Source: Mycosarcoma maydis (Eukaryota > Basidiomycota > Ustilaginomycetes > Ustilaginales). Taken from it: 64,000 nt of DNA. The translations under genes and the position numbers were made by a program. Each line of letters begins with the position of its first letter. The stretch's first letter is position 1. Positions 20,371-31,153 of the stretch are shown piece after piece. The stretch is taken from positions 806,001-870,000 of the forward strand of contig NC_026478.1 of NCBI RefSeq assembly GCF_000328475.2, written 5' to 3'. Under the pieces are notes generated by a model, which saw only the letters and a program-made list of their open reading frames with translations, did no database searches and had not been told where the DNA came from.

Positions 20371-20398
20371 TTCCGAGTTCCGGGTTCCGGGTTCCGAG
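20371..20398. repeat. Heptamer repeat TTCCGRG x4
   Basis: Four head-to-tail units (TTCCGAG, TTCCGGG, TTCCGGG, TTCCGAG) lie between the 3' end of GPI12 and the upstream region of TRM5. The unit is seven bases long, like the CGTGAAT arrays, but has a different sequence. Confidence 0.85.
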
Positions 20399-20476
20399 CT
20401 GGTTCACACCACCGACACACTCGATTCATTCGGCTGCTTCGTATTATCATAGCATACACAAGTGTGCAAGCCGAGA

Positions 20477-21379
20477 TCATTGCTCTGTATCAAGGTCGAG
20501 CTGGGGTGTCCAGAGCACCAACTTGTTGGAGAACATGTATCTGCTGAAGACGATGTAGAGGTATCGAAACCATTCGAGCTGGGTTTGGTGCTTGAACATG
20601 GCTCGTACTGCTTCGAGGTACTGGGCTGGGCTCGCCAGGATGAGGATCTCTGAGGCGGGCTTGTACGGCTCTGAGCTTGCACCAGCTGCTGGAGCTGCAG
20701 GCACGTATCCGGAGTAGGCAATCGACTCCCAAACGGCAAATGGGACCGAGCTGTACTTTTCCCACACTTCCAAGGAGGGCAGAACGTAGAGAGTGAGGTT
20801 GCGGGCGACGGCGGTATCGCGTGTGCCATTGTACGTTGCAATGTGATTGAGATGGCCAGAGACACCCTGCTTGTCGAAGGTAATGAGCGCGTCGATGCGG
20901 TTGGAGCGCGAGATGGAGTCGATGTGGTTCGCAACAACGGTGGAGACGTAGTCGTTTGGCCAGGTGACTTGCATGGAATCTTGCAATTGTACATCGTCGA
21001 GGTATTTGACTCTGGTAGAGGGTAGACCGAGTTGATTGTAGCTGCCAAAGAGTTCTTGGGTGCGTTCCAGACCGAGACCGGTAGCGTTACCGGTGGAGAG
21101 GCACAAGGCGAAAATTGTTGTGCCTGCCGCAGCGAGCGCCTGAATGGCAGGCGCAAAAAACATGGCCTCGTCATCCGGATGGGCGGTGACGAGCAGCGCT
21201 GAAGAGGGCAGTGTCCGAATTCTTGCCGAAATCGCCAGGTCTTTGTTATCATGCTGGATTCGCAGGCCTGCGATCAGAAACTGGACGAGGATCGAACCGA
21301 CCAAGACGACGAGGAAGAATTGTGGTCGCGGAATGGCCATCCGCGCCATCTGCATGAGATTTGCGGGTCGATCTGCCAT
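20477..21379 (-). CDS. GPI12: GlcNAc-phosphatidylinositol de-N-acetylase (PIG-L)
   Basis: The 300-residue product belongs to the PIG-L/Gpi12 family. It performs the second step of GPI-anchor synthesis, on the cytosolic face of the ER: removal of the acetyl group from GlcNAc-PI. One N-terminal membrane anchor lies at about 21-39. The zinc and catalytic motif AHPDDE is at 66-71, and the second metal motif SGHLNH at 174-179. Length is that of the family. The ATG at 21379 starts just before the anchor. It is upstream of TRM5 on the same strand with a 315-bp gap; I see no functional link. The GPI-type glycoprotein at 38027 would depend on this pathway. Confidence 0.95.
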   Translation of the reverse strand: MADRPANLMQMARMAIPRPQFFLVVLVGSILVQFLIAGLRIQHDNKDLAISARIRTLPSSALLVTAHPDDEAMFFAPAIQALAAAGTTIFALCLSTGNATGLGLERTQELFGSYNQLGLPSTRVKYLDDVQLQDSMQVTWPNDYVSTVVANHIDSISRSNRIDALITFDKQGVSGHLNHIATYNGTRDTAVARNLTLYVLPSLEVWEKYSSVPFAVWESIAYSGYVPAAPAAGASSEPYKPASEILILASPAQYLEAVRAMFKHQTQLEWFRYLYIVFSRYMFSNKLVLWTPQLDLDTEQ

Positions 21380-23641
21380 GTCTGTCGGTGTTGTTTGCGA
21401 GGTGAGGCGAGGCGGTGAGGCTCAACGAATCACGAACATCGCGGGGTCAAGCCTTGGAAAGCAATCGCCGTCGTGAATCGTGAATTGTGAATTCATGAGA
21501 TTCGTGATTGTACGTGCGAGCATCGTAGATGACGTTTGTGCAGCGAAGATCGAAACACGAAAACACGAAAGTGACGAGTGGAAACCCGGCGTTCGGTGAA
21601 TAATGTTAGAGCATACATTGCGACATTGACTGAGAAAGCCCCCACGCTTGCTGCCGAGACGTGCAAACGCGAAAGCGTCAAGTCACGAGTTTCAAATGTG
21701 AAAGTTTGGCGTTTGAGCGCCAAATCCAAAAAATGAAACAAGTGAGTATCAGCCTTCCGATTTGATGGCTGTCCTGCCGAACTTCTGTGGCTTGTGCAGA
21801 GTCATGATACGCTTTCCGAGCTCGGCTGAGGCAGTTTCGCTCGCTTCCTCGGTGGAATCGTGAATTGGCTGGGCGCGGTTTTTTCATTTATTTGTATTTA
21901 AATCACGAATACTTATAATACTTATTCTTATTTTGTTTGTTAGTGTTTGTTTGTTTGTTGGCCGACTTTCAACGCTTTGCTGTGTTGGTTCGACACGGCT
22001 CCTGCACGTACTATTCAGGCGCCTTCGGCTTGCAGCGCTGAGACGGCGATGTACAGTAGTCACTGGAGTACAGAACACAGTGTTGTTCTGTACTGTACTG
22101 GACGACAAGAAACAGGGAGTGGGAGAGAGCGGCCTTTTCAACATGCATGTCTCTGAGTTTACAATGGTGCATGCCCGCATCTCCAAGTGTCCCAATCCCG
22201 TGGGTGTGCAGAGAACAAGTCTGTGAGTTTTGATAACAGAGTGCGGCGGTTGCAACACCAAAATCAGGCAGATACGAGACTGTGGACGTGAGAGTCGACG
22301 CGAATCATGAATCAGCGGGCGCAGACAGGACCAAATCACGAATGATGCGTAATGTCTCAGTGCTCGTTGTAATATATCTGACTGACAGTTACGAGTCTCG
22401 CCTTGTCTCACTTTGACCCGCGTTACCGGTTGGCAATCGTGAATCACGTCGTGAATAATCTGCGAATTTCAGAGACGAGAATCACGAATCACAGAATGTT
22501 TAGCCAAAGCACGCACGAACTTGATTGATGCTGTCCCACAACGCTGTCAACGCTGTCCCACTCACGACTCGCGCTGTCAGCGATTCTGTTCAATTCTGTT
22601 CAACCACTCGTAAACCGTCTGGAACCCGATGGTATCGCCTAACGTGAAGCTTAGATGCGTGAATTGCAGCCTAAAGTAGTCGACCGAACCTGTCAACTTG
22701 CTGCTCTTGCAGCTTCCATTGTCCGGCTTGCTTTCAACAGTCTGTACTGTACTTGTACTGTACTGTACACCAAACCTTGGTGCTCTTCCCTTCGCAACTC
22801 ATTGTGTCATTCTTGTTGCTTTTCCCAAGCATGCTTCCCCGTCCGTGGCCCGCCGTCCCTGATCCCACAGCTCACTTTCTCCGCTTGCTTCCCCTCGGCT
22901 TCTCTTCCACCTCATGCGTCAGTTAGAGTCGTTAGCCCCCGTCCTCTCGTTTGTGGTCCCTGCTTCTCGCTTTCAGTCGTCGCTTCCATTTCTTCCTCCG
23001 CCGTCCCGCTTTGCCTCCTCCATTAGATGGGTCCGGCGTCCGGCCTGCGTTGATAGCGTTGCTAATTTGCTAGTTTACTAGCTTGTATCTCAATCTGATC
23101 TCGTACACGCTCTTGTTTTGCATCTCAATCGTCGCTGCTAGCGCCTCAAAGGCCCCGGTCCTTTCGGTGCTAGCAAATAAAAAGCTTTGACCAACATGCT
23201 TGCCAAAGCCCTTCCTTGTTCCCTACTTCTCCCTGCCAACCGCCTTCATCTCACATCACACTGTCCCCTGTTTCCGCTCCTTGTCCCACGCGCTTACCTA
23301 GCTCGCATTCAACCCACCTTCATCGACATTGACAAGGTCTTTGTCGCTGACACTTATTCCTAGCTTCTTGCTCAACGCTCAAATCGCCGTGCCTCTTTCA
23401 ATTCCGAATTCGTCTTGGTCATCTAAATACGCTCCGACATTAGGCTAGTATAAGAAGCCCAAAGCGTCCCAGGCATCTTTTGGTCCCTAGTTCAATCTTC
23501 TCGGTCTCGACGCACGACTAGCTGCTCAGCAAGATTTCTTTCTTTGCACACCTTTGCATCTACGACGGCACAAATCGAGTTTGGTGACGTTTTGGCCCCT
23601 AGTTTGTAGCACCTCGATTGCTTCAACGTATCCCATTCGCC
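21380..23641. other. Long divergent promoter region
   Basis: I see no supported gene in this 2.3 kb gap. Inverted heptamer motifs cluster at about 21424-21520, 22290-22345 and 22435-22495. Short runs of TGTACTGTAC-type sequence occur at about 22084-22105 and 22742-22768. From about 22800 to 23640 the plus strand is pyrimidine-rich and the gene at 23642 may have a long 5' leader there. Confidence 0.5.
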
Positions 23642-26068
23642 ATGATCGAGCCGCAGCACCATATACAACACCACGACGCTCAAGCCGCTCAAGCCGCTCG
23701 CGCTCCTACACATATCACCTCTTCCGAGTTCGCCACAACCAGTAAACTGTCACGCAAGACCGCTCAGGCCTCGCCCATCATGCACTACCGCTCGCGCTCC
23801 CACAACACCAATTCGCTCTACAAAGAGCCTCACGATGTTGCACGGGTCGCCTCAACGCCTCATCTCCCCTCTCGAGTCATGCCCTCGCCCCTCCCTCCGC
23901 CTTCGGCAGCTCTGCCACCCACGCCGGGTCAGAGCGTTTCCCCGTCTCCTACGCTCAACGCACATCGCTTCTTCTATCGCAGCAGCAACGGTAGCGCCTA
24001 CGCGGCACCCAGCATTCTCGACAAGAGCTTTCGAAAGACTCTCCGAAGCATCAGTGTTGGCCTCACCCAGCAAGAGCACTTGGAGCTTGTCCAGAAAATC
24101 CTTACAGATCTTCGTCCTGTTTCCCTTTCTGCCACCATCCGTTCTTCTTCTCGAGCTTCGAGGCCTGTTAGCATTGCTTCGTCGCGTCACACCGCCGTGA
24201 GCCACATGACGGTCGATCACAAGACACTCAGCCTTGCTTCAGACCAGAAGCGCCTCAGTGCATCTTGGCACAGCGACGAAGCGAGAAGCATCTCAAGTCA
24301 CGCCAGTCAGAGCAGTGACGACAAGTCCAAGCCTTCGTCTTTCGTTTCTGTATCCAAATCTTCCACTCCACAGCTGAGCCAAAGTCGTACGCCGACTCCC
24401 AACACTCCAGGAGGCCCAATGACTCGTGACAACGTCGATGAAAAGGCGTCGGCATTGACAGCCAAGGCTACTTCGGAACTTGCCATGTCTCCATCCGCCG
24501 CCCTCGAGAGTCTTCGTGTACTCGAGAGCAGCTTTGATCGATCAGCTGCTAGCTCGCCCCGCAATGCTCGTTTCAGCACCCAAGATACCGACCTTTCGGA
24601 GACCACCATGACCGTTGCATCTTCACCTACCAAGTCTACCCACCACGACGACAACAACAACAACAACAAACAAGCCCCGTCGATTCGTCAAGCCAAGCGC
24701 AACAGTTCGTACCGCAAATCCGTGCCTTCTCTGGACGAGCTTGCTGACAAAAACGGGCTCGGCATCTCGGCTCAAAACGGTCAGCAAGAGGGTTACCCAT
24801 CAAAACAGGCGCCATCATCGCCCTCGACCGCCACCCATTCAGAGACGTCCACTTGGATCTCGTCGCTTACCACATTCGAGGCCATCCGCGTGCTTGCTTT
24901 CCAGCAAGACGTTGTTTCCGAGACGTGTGTAAGCCCTAGCCTATCTTCCTTTTCCTCTGGTTCGAAGACCGCTGCTGATGCCGTGATCTCATCAGACGAA
25001 GTGAGTGCTTTGCGCGTAGCGCTCAAATTCACCCTTGCCCGTGCTGACAAGTTAGCAGAAGCACTTAACCGCACCAAGGAGGACAAGCTAAAGGCCGAGA
25101 CCGAACTCGAGATACTTCGCAAGAACGTGCTGTCTATGCTTGGCAGCAAGAACATGTTCACTGGCGGGCGGGCTTCTCCATCGCACCACCCACACCGTCT
25201 CGCTGCCGATGCCGATTTGGTGGAGGAGGAAGAGTTGGATGGATTCGAGGATGCTCGTTCGCGACAGGGTCATGCAGGCGTTAAGCAGTCAGCTGGTTCA
25301 CTTGCTGCTGTCGTCTCGCGCCCACCCCGGGCTGCGCGCGCAGCAAAGAGCGCCACGTCATCCGCAGCTCTAAAACCTGCTTCTGTCGCTTCAGCCTCAA
25401 TTGAACCCAAACCCAGTGGAGGAGTGAGCATTGCCAGTCTTCGCAAAAACGCCTCGGCTTCCGGCGTCGCGTCCAGCGCAGCACAGCGCTACGAGCCATC
25501 GCATCGAGACGCGGCATGTGTCGACAACCACCATGCCTCGGATGGCGAGGACGAAGATCAGGACGATGAAGAATATGATATGTATCCCTTTGGCGGACCT
25601 CCGCCGCGTCGGGCGGCTGCCGAAGTGTCCATGACCGACTTCCTCAACGCTTCGCGCATGTCGAGGTCCGAGATCGCCGAGCACGACGCACGACGCGAGC
25701 TTGACGTCTCGGACGACTTGGACCACTACTCGATCTCGTCGCACGCTCCCGTGAAGACTGGAGGTCGATCCATCGACGCGCATCGTCGTGGCTTTTTCAA
25801 AGGCATTACCAAACTCGTCGATTCGGAACGGACGAAACGCAGCACACGTCGTTCTAGCGTCATGCTCATCTCGAAACCCACAACTGGCGCCTCGTCAACG
25901 CTGCCCCGCTCCGCCTCCTCGGTCACGCCCGCGTTAAGCACATCCGACAAGTTTACACCCTACAACGAAGATAGCATCATCCCCGCTTACCCGGATCGAA
26001 CATCGTCTAGATCCACAGACTGTCATCAGCACGCCCACAGATACGGCACCATCGCCTCCCTCTCATGA
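23642..26068 (+). CDS. Serine-rich coiled-coil protein of unknown function
   Basis: I do not recognise a named family. The 808-residue product is mostly low-complexity (Ser, Ala, Thr, His), with an Asn run near residue 337. One part looks folded: residues about 415-505, with a short block TFEAIRVLAFQQDVV, a gap, and then the helix ALKFTLARADKLAEALNRTK running on through LEILRKNVLSMLGSKN. It reads as a coiled coil. A second ordered-looking block near residue 650 (MYPFGGPP, MTDFLNASRMSRSE) and a basic segment near 710-750 (RRGFFKGITKLVDSERTKRS) follow. No membrane segment or signal peptide is visible. The first ATG is at 23642 (the frame begins upstream at a TTG); an ATG at 23780 is an alternative. 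A cytoskeletal or polarity scaffold would fit the layout, but that is a guess. Confidence 0.8.
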   Translation: MIEPQHHIQHHDAQAAQAARAPTHITSSEFATTSKLSRKTAQASPIMHYRSRSHNTNSLYKEPHDVARVASTPHLPSRVMPSPLPPPSAALPPTPGQSVSPSPTLNAHRFFYRSSNGSAYAAPSILDKSFRKTLRSISVGLTQQEHLELVQKILTDLRPVSLSATIRSSSRASRPVSIASSRHTAVSHMTVDHKTLSLASDQKRLSASWHSDEARSISSHASQSSDDKSKPSSFVSVSKSSTPQLSQSRTPTPNTPGGPMTRDNVDEKASALTAKATSELAMSPSAALESLRVLESSFDRSAASSPRNARFSTQDTDLSETTMTVASSPTKSTHHDDNNNNNKQAPSIRQAKRNSSYRKSVPSLDELADKNGLGISAQNGQQEGYPSKQAPSSPSTATHSETSTWISSLTTFEAIRVLAFQQDVVSETCVSPSLSSFSSGSKTAADAVISSDEVSALRVALKFTLARADKLAEALNRTKEDKLKAETELEILRKNVLSMLGSKNMFTGGRASPSHHPHRLAADADLVEEEELDGFEDARSRQGHAGVKQSAGSLAAVVSRPPRAARAAKSATSSAALKPASVASASIEPKPSGGVSIASLRKNASASGVASSAAQRYEPSHRDAACVDNHHASDGEDEDQDDEEYDMYPFGGPPPRRAAAEVSMTDFLNASRMSRSEIAEHDARRELDVSDDLDHYSISSHAPVKTGGRSIDAHRRGFFKGITKLVDSERTKRSTRRSSVMLISKPTTGASSTLPRSASSVTPALSTSDKFTPYNEDSIIPAYPDRTSSRSTDCHQHAHRYGTIASLS

Positions 26069-26330
26069 GGGAGGCCGCAGTTCGCACGTAGCCCTCAGCG
26101 CCCTCGTGGCGCGCCTCACTCGCTTAGTTGCTTGCGCCTTTATATCACACACATTCGTTCTCCTCTAAATGCCAGCAGACTCGTGTCTCTTGCCACACCT
26201 GTTCAGACAGGCTGATGATGCGTGATGGGTGCGCTGAAATGTAGCGAGTCGGCTAGCTCGGATCAGTATGCGCAACGGCCAAGCAAGGGGAAAGTGGAAT
26301 TGCAGATGTACTGGACCAACTTGTCAGCGC

Positions 26331-27866
26331 TCAGTGGTGAAGCTGTTGAGCAGAATAATACTGTTCGGCCTGATCGATGCACCTGATGTTGGCACGTAGC
26401 TTGTTGATGGTTTCGATGTACTCGTCCTCTTCGATGCTATCGTAGACGATGCCGCCACCAGCCTGTAGGTAGGCGAAGCCGTCTTTGAAGGTCATGGTGC
26501 GGATGGCGATGCAGACGTCCATCTCGTTGTGGGCGAAGTCGATGCGGCCGACCGCGCCGGCGTATACGCCGCGTTTTTCCTGTTCGAGCTCGCTGACAAG
26601 TTCGATGGCGCGGATCTTGGGGGCGCCCGATACGGTTCCAGCGGGGAAGATGGATCGGAGCGCGTCGAAGCGCGACTTGCCAGCACGAAGTTGTCCCGTG
26701 ATGCGCGAGGTGAGGTGCATGACATGCGAGAACTTTTCCACATTCATGAACGATTCTACTTGCGTCGTAGCCGGGTCACAAACCCGATTGATGTCGTTGC
26801 GCGCCAGATCAACAAGCATCACATGCTCGGCTTGATCTTTCACCGACGAAGCGAGCTGCGACGCAAGCTCAGCATCTTCAACATCATTGGCTCCTCTCTT
26901 GACCGTTCCAGCAATCGCGTGAACCGCCACCTTACCAGCCTCGATCTTGCACAGCGTTTCCGGCGACGCTCCCACCAACTGACAATCTCCACAGTCGACA
27001 TAGAACATATACGGTGAAGGATTCACCTGTCGCAGATGTCGATAGCAGTTGAACGCGTGCAGCGTTGTGCGACGCTTGAGTCGTTGAGATGGCACCGCTT
27101 GGATAATGTCTCCCTTGACGATGTTCTTGCGCAGCGACGTGACAAAAGCCTCGTAGCCTGCTTTGCCGACGTTCGAGACAGCTTCTTGACCGGCCAGGAT
27201 CGCAGGCTGCTCAGGAAGAGGCGTCGTAGCCAGAGTGAGGATGCTGATCAACTTGTTGACCTTGTCATTTGCCTTTGCGTACAACGACTCGATATCGGCA
27301 GGTGTTGCATTCTTGGCAAGCTCCGACGCAAGGTGAACGTGGCTAACGCAACGAACCGTGCTAAAGACGTGGTCGAACACGATCAACGAGTCGGCGACCA
27401 TGAAAACGCTCTCTGGAATACCGACGACATCCTTGAGCTCGCGCTTGGTTCGAGGTTCAAAGTATTGAACGCAATCGTAGCTGATGTAGCCGATGGCACC
27501 GCCAGTGAAGGTGGGCAAGCCTTGCACGGGAATGTACTTGTATGGGCTCAGCTCTTTTTCAATGGCGAGAAGCGGGTCGCCTTCGACATCGAGCCCTGGA
27601 CCGGTACGGATAATCTTGAGCGGGTCTGAGCCGATGAACGAGTAGCGACCGATCTTTTCACCGCCGGTTACCGACTCGAACAGGAAAGAGCGACGAGACG
27701 TGTCGGCACCATTAGAAAGCTTGAGATACGCCGTGACAGGCGTGAGCAGGTCGGAGGGAAGTGATGTGTAGACCGGAATGATGTTACCTGTGGGGTTGTC
27801 AGAAAGGAGCGCCGACTGCACTTCCTCTAGGGAAGGCTTGAGTGCGTGCTGGGATTTGCCGATCAT
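26331..27866 (-). CDS. TRP2: Anthranilate synthase component I
   Basis: The 511-residue product is anthranilate synthase component I (TrpE type). It converts chorismate to anthranilate with ammonia supplied by the glutamine amidotransferase subunit, the first committed step of tryptophan synthesis. The N-terminal domain has [20 protein letters not shown], which includes the LFES variant of the LLES motif that binds feedback-inhibiting tryptophan. The chorismate-binding domain (about 230-500) has [31 protein letters not shown] and [10 protein letters not shown]. Length equals yeast Trp2. The amidotransferase partner is not in this window. The ATG at 27866 is the only reasonable start. It is divergent from SF3a1, with a heptamer array between them. 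Confidence 0.96.
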   Translation of the reverse strand: MIGKSQHALKPSLEEVQSALLSDNPTGNIIPVYTSLPSDLLTPVTAYLKLSNGADTSRRSFLFESVTGGEKIGRYSFIGSDPLKIIRTGPGLDVEGDPLLAIEKELSPYKYIPVQGLPTFTGGAIGYISYDCVQYFEPRTKRELKDVVGIPESVFMVADSLIVFDHVFSTVRCVSHVHLASELAKNATPADIESLYAKANDKVNKLISILTLATTPLPEQPAILAGQEAVSNVGKAGYEAFVTSLRKNIVKGDIIQAVPSQRLKRRTTLHAFNCYRHLRQVNPSPYMFYVDCGDCQLVGASPETLCKIEAGKVAVHAIAGTVKRGANDVEDAELASQLASSVKDQAEHVMLVDLARNDINRVCDPATTQVESFMNVEKFSHVMHLTSRITGQLRAGKSRFDALRSIFPAGTVSGAPKIRAIELVSELEQEKRGVYAGAVGRIDFAHNEMDVCIAIRTMTFKDGFAYLQAGGGIVYDSIEEDEYIETINKLRANIRCIDQAEQYYSAQQLHH

Positions 27867-28445
27867 GGTTGTTTAGACAGAGTAGGAGGACAAGGTTGTT
27901 GGTCAGCGAAATCGGGAATTGTACAAGGATCTATCGTGCCAGTTGGACTTACCAAAGCCATTTGTGGGAATTGTGCGTTTCTCTACGAGACGCTTTATGT
28001 GCAAGCTGCTGAGAAGCTTTGGCTATGACGTGAAAGCAAGTTGTTCAGATGCAAGCCAAGACCACTTGATGGGCTGTGATGGAAAAGAGAGTTCTTCAAG
28101 ATGAACCAGGAGGCTGAGCCAATGTGGGTGTGTCACGCGATAAGGCGGTTGTGGGAAGACGAGGTGGTCTGGCGTGCGAACCCAGCGTGTGGTGGGGTCA
28201 GGGGTGGATTTGATGTCGCCGTTGCGTTGGTTGTGTGGGATGCTTCTGTTGGCGGTACAGCGCTTGTCTCGGCATACGCTTATCGGATGTGCGTTGCAGC
28301 AGAGTCACACTTGTTTCGGTGTGAGCAAAGAACGTGAGATGGTTGCAGACGACAGACACAAGGTTGGCGATGGTGGTCAAAGTGATACGAATCCTATTTT
28401 GCGAAGGACCGAGCGAGTCACTCACACTTCCGACGGTTCCTTCTT

Positions 28446-28508
28446 GAATCGTGAATCGTGAATCGTGAATCGTGAATCGTGAATCGTGAATCGTGAATCG
28501 TGAATCGT
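28446..28508. repeat. Tandem heptamer array (GAATCGT)9
   Basis: Nine perfect head-to-tail GAATCGT units are followed by a broken unit and a further copy to about 28533. Read on the other strand it is the ATTCACG heptamer of the array at 13383. Confidence 0.95.
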
Positions 28509-28566
28509 GAATCAGAATCGTGAATCTGTGAATGCAACCGCCGTCGGCCCGCAACTTGACGCTCTC

Positions 28567-28602
28567 GTGTCTGTGTCTGTGTCTGTGTCTGTGACTGTGA
28601 CT
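28567..28602. repeat. Hexamer repeat (GTGTCT)4(GTGACT)2
   Basis: Six head-to-tail hexamers lie 60 bp to the right of the heptamer array in the same divergent promoter region. Confidence 0.9.
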
Positions 28603-29023
28603 CGCGGGTGATCCATACACTCGTGACTCTTTGTTTCGCTTGAGCCTGAGCTCTATTTTTCCCCTCTTTTTTTAGTTCCATTTCCTTGCCTTTTTTTTTG
28701 AGTCAGCCAGTCACAAGTCACGAGTCACGAGTCACGAGTATGCCGTGGGCGAGTGCCTTAATCGTGCATTGTGCAACTCGTGACTGCGTTTGACTCTCGA
28801 ATCTTTCAAGGATCACCGATGCTCGAACGGACGAGTTTGAGTCAGATCGGTCGATTTTGCGACAAGCACAAACTGTCAGCAAACAACCATCACGACGACG
28901 CCCGACTTCTCAGACCATCACCACCACTGCATTGTTGCGTCCATCGACTGTCCTGACAACTGCCTTGTTCGCAGATAAAGGCTATCGTGGATCAACTCAC
29001 CTCTCTCTCCGTTCGCCGCCATC

Positions 29024-31153
29024 ATGGCGCCCGCACTCAACCTCCCAGCACCAGCGCACGGCTCTGACAACACACTTGCCTCTTCGTCAACCCCATCAAG
29101 CTCCAAGTTTGCCTCGACGAGCGGCATAATTTTTCCGCCGCCCGAGCTACGCAGAACCATTGACAAGGCAGCAGAGCTTATTGCAAAAAAAGATCCGTCG
29201 TTCGAGAACAACATCAAGGCGGCAGAACAGAACAATCCCAAGTTTGCCTTTCTCAAGTTAGACGATGCCTACCACGCCTATTACGCTTCGCGTCGCGATG
29301 CCGTTCGACGTGGCGAGACACTTGCGCCAGTTATACCCGAGTCTTCGACCAATGCTGTAGCTCAAGATGGCTCAAACACGCCAGCGACAGCCGACGCTGC
29401 AGCCGGTGCTTCCACGCAGCCTCCACCAGAGCCACAACCATTCGAATTCTCCGCCGACCTTCCCAACATCACCGCTGTCGACCTCGACATTCTCAAACTC
29501 ACAGCGCTCTTCACGGCACGAAAGGGCCGCTCTTTTGCGTCCTCTCTGCTCTCTCGCGAGTCCAAGTCGTACCAGTTCGAATTCTTGCGTCCATCACACT
29601 CGCTGTTTACCTATTTCAATCACCTCGTCGAGCAATACCAAAAGGTCATCTCGCCTTCCCCCTCACTTCTTGAAAATGCCAAGCTTGGAGCATATGGCAC
29701 AACTGATACCGCCCTCATAGCACAACAAAAGGCAAAGCCTGCGCTCGGAGCAGGCAAGGGTGGTGCAAGACCGTATCTATTGGAACAGGCCAAAGCAAGG
29801 GCAGAGTGGGAACGGCATGTACAAGACAAGCGCAAGAAGCAGGACGAAGACCAGGAGAGGCAACGTCAATCATTCAACGAGATCGATTGGCAAGACTTTG
29901 TCGTCGTCGGTACTGTAGAGCTCACCGAGGCCGACCAGCACGTTGACCTGCCACCACCCCGCTCGTTGCGCGAGATGGAATCCATGACGCTGGCTCAGAA
30001 GAAGATGGCAAGCATGATTATGGAGTCCCAAGCTGCTGCAGACGACGTCGAAGATGTAGAAGAGCTTGCAATGCCCACAAGACCTCCTGCGTCGACGCCG
30101 CTTGTCGAAGAGGTCCAGCAACCAGCCGCTAGAGGTGGTACCATCAAGGTGCGCAAAGACTACGTTCCACGCGGTCTTGCGTCTCGCACCAAGCCTACTG
30201 CACCTGATGCTGCAATGACAAAGTGTCCCGTTTGCGGAGATCAGGTTGCCATCGACGAAATGGCTGAACACGTCCGTTTCGAACTGCTCAACCCAGCCTA
30301 CCGCGAACAGCGTCAGCAACTGGAAGCCAAGAAAGCTCAACAGGCTGCGCTTCAAGCTGGCGCAGACCCTACCTACTACCTCAAGCAACTTGCCACGAGT
30401 CGTGATGACGAGGATGAACAGACAAGATTGAAGAGAGAAGCCGAGGAGAGGAGACTTGCCAAGGAAAAGGAAAAAATCATCTGGGACGGGCACGCCAAAT
30501 CGGGGCAAGCCGCCAGAGATCTGATCGCCAAGAATGTTGGTCTGGAGCAAGAAATGACGAGGCTGTCCGGCAAGCCTGTAGTCAAGCTGCCGGAGTTTGG
30601 CCCGCAATTCCCTGGCATGGACCGAGCCGTGTCGGAAGAGGCTCCGGCCGATCAAGCTGATGACAAGCCCCTCCAGCTGCCCAAGGGTAGTCTGTTGCCC
30701 GCCAAACCTGTTACGACTTCAGCAACGTCTCCACCACCACAACCACAAGCCTCTTCATCGAGTCTCAAGCGTTCTGCTTCCGTCGAGCTCTCCCCTCCAC
30801 CACCGCCGCCTGCACCCCTCCCTTCAACGCTAGCCACACTCGCCAAGAAAACCGATGGATCACTGCACCCCGAAAAGATGTGGATCGAAGCACATGCTCG
30901 TCCGACTGTCACGCTTACCCTCTCTCTTCCAGGTCAAGACGATGCAGACAGAAGGGAAGAGCCTTACGAGGCAGCGATCAAGTCTACCGTAGCTACGTTG
31001 AGGGACTACGTTCATCAAGATCTGCTAAACAGTACAATTGCAGCCAGCAAGATCAAGATCAAGGTCAATGGCAGGCCCGCGACGCTCAAGCAAAGCTTGG
31101 CCTACTGGAACCTGACTGACGGCGATCGCGTTACGATCGATATTGCACAGTAG
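29024..31153 (+). CDS. PRP21: Splicing factor 3A subunit 1 (Prp21/SAP114)
   Basis: The 709-residue product is SF3a1, part of the U2 snRNP SF3a complex that helps U2 bind the branch point. Two SURP (SWAP) domains lie at about 41-92 and 151-208; the second carries the surface that binds SF3a3 (Prp9). The PRP21-type middle region follows (EIDWQDFVVVGTVEL at about 286). A short zinc-binding element CPVCGDQV...H is at about 401-416, and a charged Glu/Lys/Arg coil at about 465-490. Low-complexity Pro/Ser linkers lead to a C-terminal ubiquitin-like domain (about 622-709), as in human SF3A1 and unlike the much shorter yeast Prp21. The start at 29024 lies just before an Ala/Ser-rich leader. I see no intron. 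Confidence 0.95.
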   Translation: MAPALNLPAPAHGSDNTLASSSTPSSSKFASTSGIIFPPPELRRTIDKAAELIAKKDPSFENNIKAAEQNNPKFAFLKLDDAYHAYYASRRDAVRRGETLAPVIPESSTNAVAQDGSNTPATADAAAGASTQPPPEPQPFEFSADLPNITAVDLDILKLTALFTARKGRSFASSLLSRESKSYQFEFLRPSHSLFTYFNHLVEQYQKVISPSPSLLENAKLGAYGTTDTALIAQQKAKPALGAGKGGARPYLLEQAKARAEWERHVQDKRKKQDEDQERQRQSFNEIDWQDFVVVGTVELTEADQHVDLPPPRSLREMESMTLAQKKMASMIMESQAAADDVEDVEELAMPTRPPASTPLVEEVQQPAARGGTIKVRKDYVPRGLASRTKPTAPDAAMTKCPVCGDQVAIDEMAEHVRFELLNPAYREQRQQLEAKKAQQAALQAGADPTYYLKQLATSRDDEDEQTRLKREAEERRLAKEKEKIIWDGHAKSGQAARDLIAKNVGLEQEMTRLSGKPVVKLPEFGPQFPGMDRAVSEEAPADQADDKPLQLPKGSLLPAKPVTTSATSPPPQPQASSSSLKRSASVELSPPPPPPAPLPSTLATLAKKTDGSLHPEKMWIEAHARPTVTLTLSLPGQDDADRREEPYEAAIKSTVATLRDYVHQDLLNSTIAASKIKIKVNGRPATLKQSLAYWNLTDGDRVTIDIAQ

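Larger units (their letters stand above)
27867..29023. other. Divergent promoter region TRP2 / SF3a1
   Basis: No gene is visible in this 1.16 kb gap. It contains the heptamer array at 28446-28508, the GTGTCT repeat at 28567-28602, and an array of the variant CACGAGT at about 28714-28740. The last includes GAGTCA, the complement of the Gcn4-type core TGACTC. I would not read that as regulation, because it follows from the repeat itself. Confidence 0.55.

Noticed and set aside
21884..22447. 187-codon minus-strand frame in the 21.4-23.6 kb gap
   Set aside because: It runs through heptamer motif copies and has a Ser/Thr/Arg-rich random composition; no domain.
28700..28745. Gcn4-type sites (TGACTC) upstream of TRP2
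   Set aside because: The core arises from the repeated CACGAGT/GAGTCA units that are found at many unrelated places, so its presence by TRP2 is no evidence of amino-acid control.
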